A stretch of 64,000 nucleotides of DNA from Bdellovibrio bacteriovorus (GTDB lineage Bacteria > Bdellovibrionota > Bdellovibrionia > Bdellovibrionales > Bdellovibrionaceae). Under the pieces are notes generated by a model. That model was not told the origin of the DNA. It did no database searches and saw only the letters and a list, made by a program, of their open reading frames with translations. Every line of letters begins with the position of its first letter. Positions within the stretch are counted from its first letter, which is position 1. Both the position numbers and the translations under genes were made by a program. This document shows positions 63,740-64,000 of the stretch, piece by piece. The stretch lies in the NCBI RefSeq assembly GCF_002208115.1, contig NZ_CP020946.1, positions 3,038,001 to 3,102,000 of the forward strand, read 5' to 3'.

Positions 63740-64000
63740 ATGGCCAAAAAGTCCCGACTGCCGGAAACACTCAATATCTGTCTGACGTCCCAACGTTTTC
63801 CGATTCTCAGTCGTGCCACCGATCATGGGTTCTTGTGGCCGATCGCCCGTGGTCTGGCCCGCGAAGGTCACAAAGTCACAGTTCTTGCCGCCAGCTCTGC
63901 CTTAAAAAAACCGGAAGTCACCCGCGATGGCGTGAAGGTGTTTTATCTTCACGAAGGTGCAAAAAATCTTTCTCATCTGAACTTCCAAATGGCTGTTCGT
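63740..64000 (+). CDS. Glycosyltransferase family 4 candidate, 5' part
   Basis: Starts at ATG 63740, just after the preceding stop, and runs off the right edge (87 codons visible). The N-terminal ICLTSQRFPILSRATDHGF and IARGLAREGHKVTVLAASSAL is the typical acceptor-side start of GT4 enzymes. Probably in one operon with the previous gene. Confidence 0.75.
   Translation, partial: MAKKSRLPETLNICLTSQRFPILSRATDHGFLWPIARGLAREGHKVTVLAASSALKKPEVTRDGVKVFYLHEGAKNLSHLNFQMAVR

Overview
The window looks like a chromosomal segment of the predatory bacterium Bdellovibrio bacteriovorus or a close relative. The strongest pointer is a 310-residue FHA-GGDEF protein at 30079-31011 that matches DgcB (Bd0742 in strain HD100), with an RpoE-like ECF sigma gene beside it, as at bd0743. 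Many genes for secreted, lipid-anchored and outer-membrane proteins, a very long tail-fibre-like adhesin, and TIGR02147/DUF4423 regulation fit the same group. I saw no tRNA, rRNA, CRISPR array, prophage or complete insertion sequence. Nearly all of the sequence is coding.

Layout. 1-4.8 kb: edge of sfsA, then the dihydrolipoyl acyltransferase and dihydrolipoamide dehydrogenase pair. 4.8-18.7 kb: mixed envelope and housekeeping genes (lipoproteins, SdiA-regulated family, Tyr phosphatase, haem-motif protein, VWA lipoprotein, lipB, DoxX, BLUF photosensor with a MaoC hydratase, PIN-PhoH ATPase, PilZ, TonB-like, DUF3750, MsrB, outer-membrane barrel, predicted aminopeptidase). 19.0-28.0 kb: a tight eight-gene operon in which almost every product has an export signal and none has a family I recognise with confidence. 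28.0-35.2 kb: an ECF sigma, anti-sigma and periplasmic sensor set, then dgcB, pgi, a metallophosphoesterase, a coiled-coil protein and a small membrane protein. 35.5-45.6 kb: a Cys-nucleophile alpha/beta hydrolase with a GMC oxidoreductase, a lipoprotein, a PfkB kinase, rlmN, an MFS transporter with a C39-like secreted protein, KhpA-like, and a solute-binding-like protein. 45.7-55.0 kb: a three-gene operon (small lipoprotein, 1842-residue fibre adhesin, NHL propeller protein) divergent from a DUF4423 regulator. 55-64 kb: SlyD-like PPIase, DOPA-dioxygenase-like protein, heptose kinase, AlkB-like oxygenase, secreted hydrolase, gdhA, pyrD, a Nudix hydrolase and two glycosyltransferase-like genes, the last cut by the window end.

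The best candidates for something undescribed are four. (1) The eight-gene exportome operon at 19031-27987 contains two diverged paralogues, a papain-like-fold candidate enzyme, and an exact 14-bp tandem duplication that creates a five-codon coupled leader. (2) A roughly 120-nt element occurs twice (8730-8850 and 32375-32500), each time directly after the stop codon of a minus-strand gene. Its core is conserved and its terminal stem covaries, and each copy is followed by small REP-like hairpins whose stems also covary. (3) A shared [DE]KTxx[IV] motif, of the kind FHA domains bind, occurs in DgcB and twice in the coiled-coil protein encoded nearby. (4) The fibre-adhesin operon has large internal duplications and a divergent regulator with nested inverted repeats between them.

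All functions are from reading translated sequence by eye. No database search was run.
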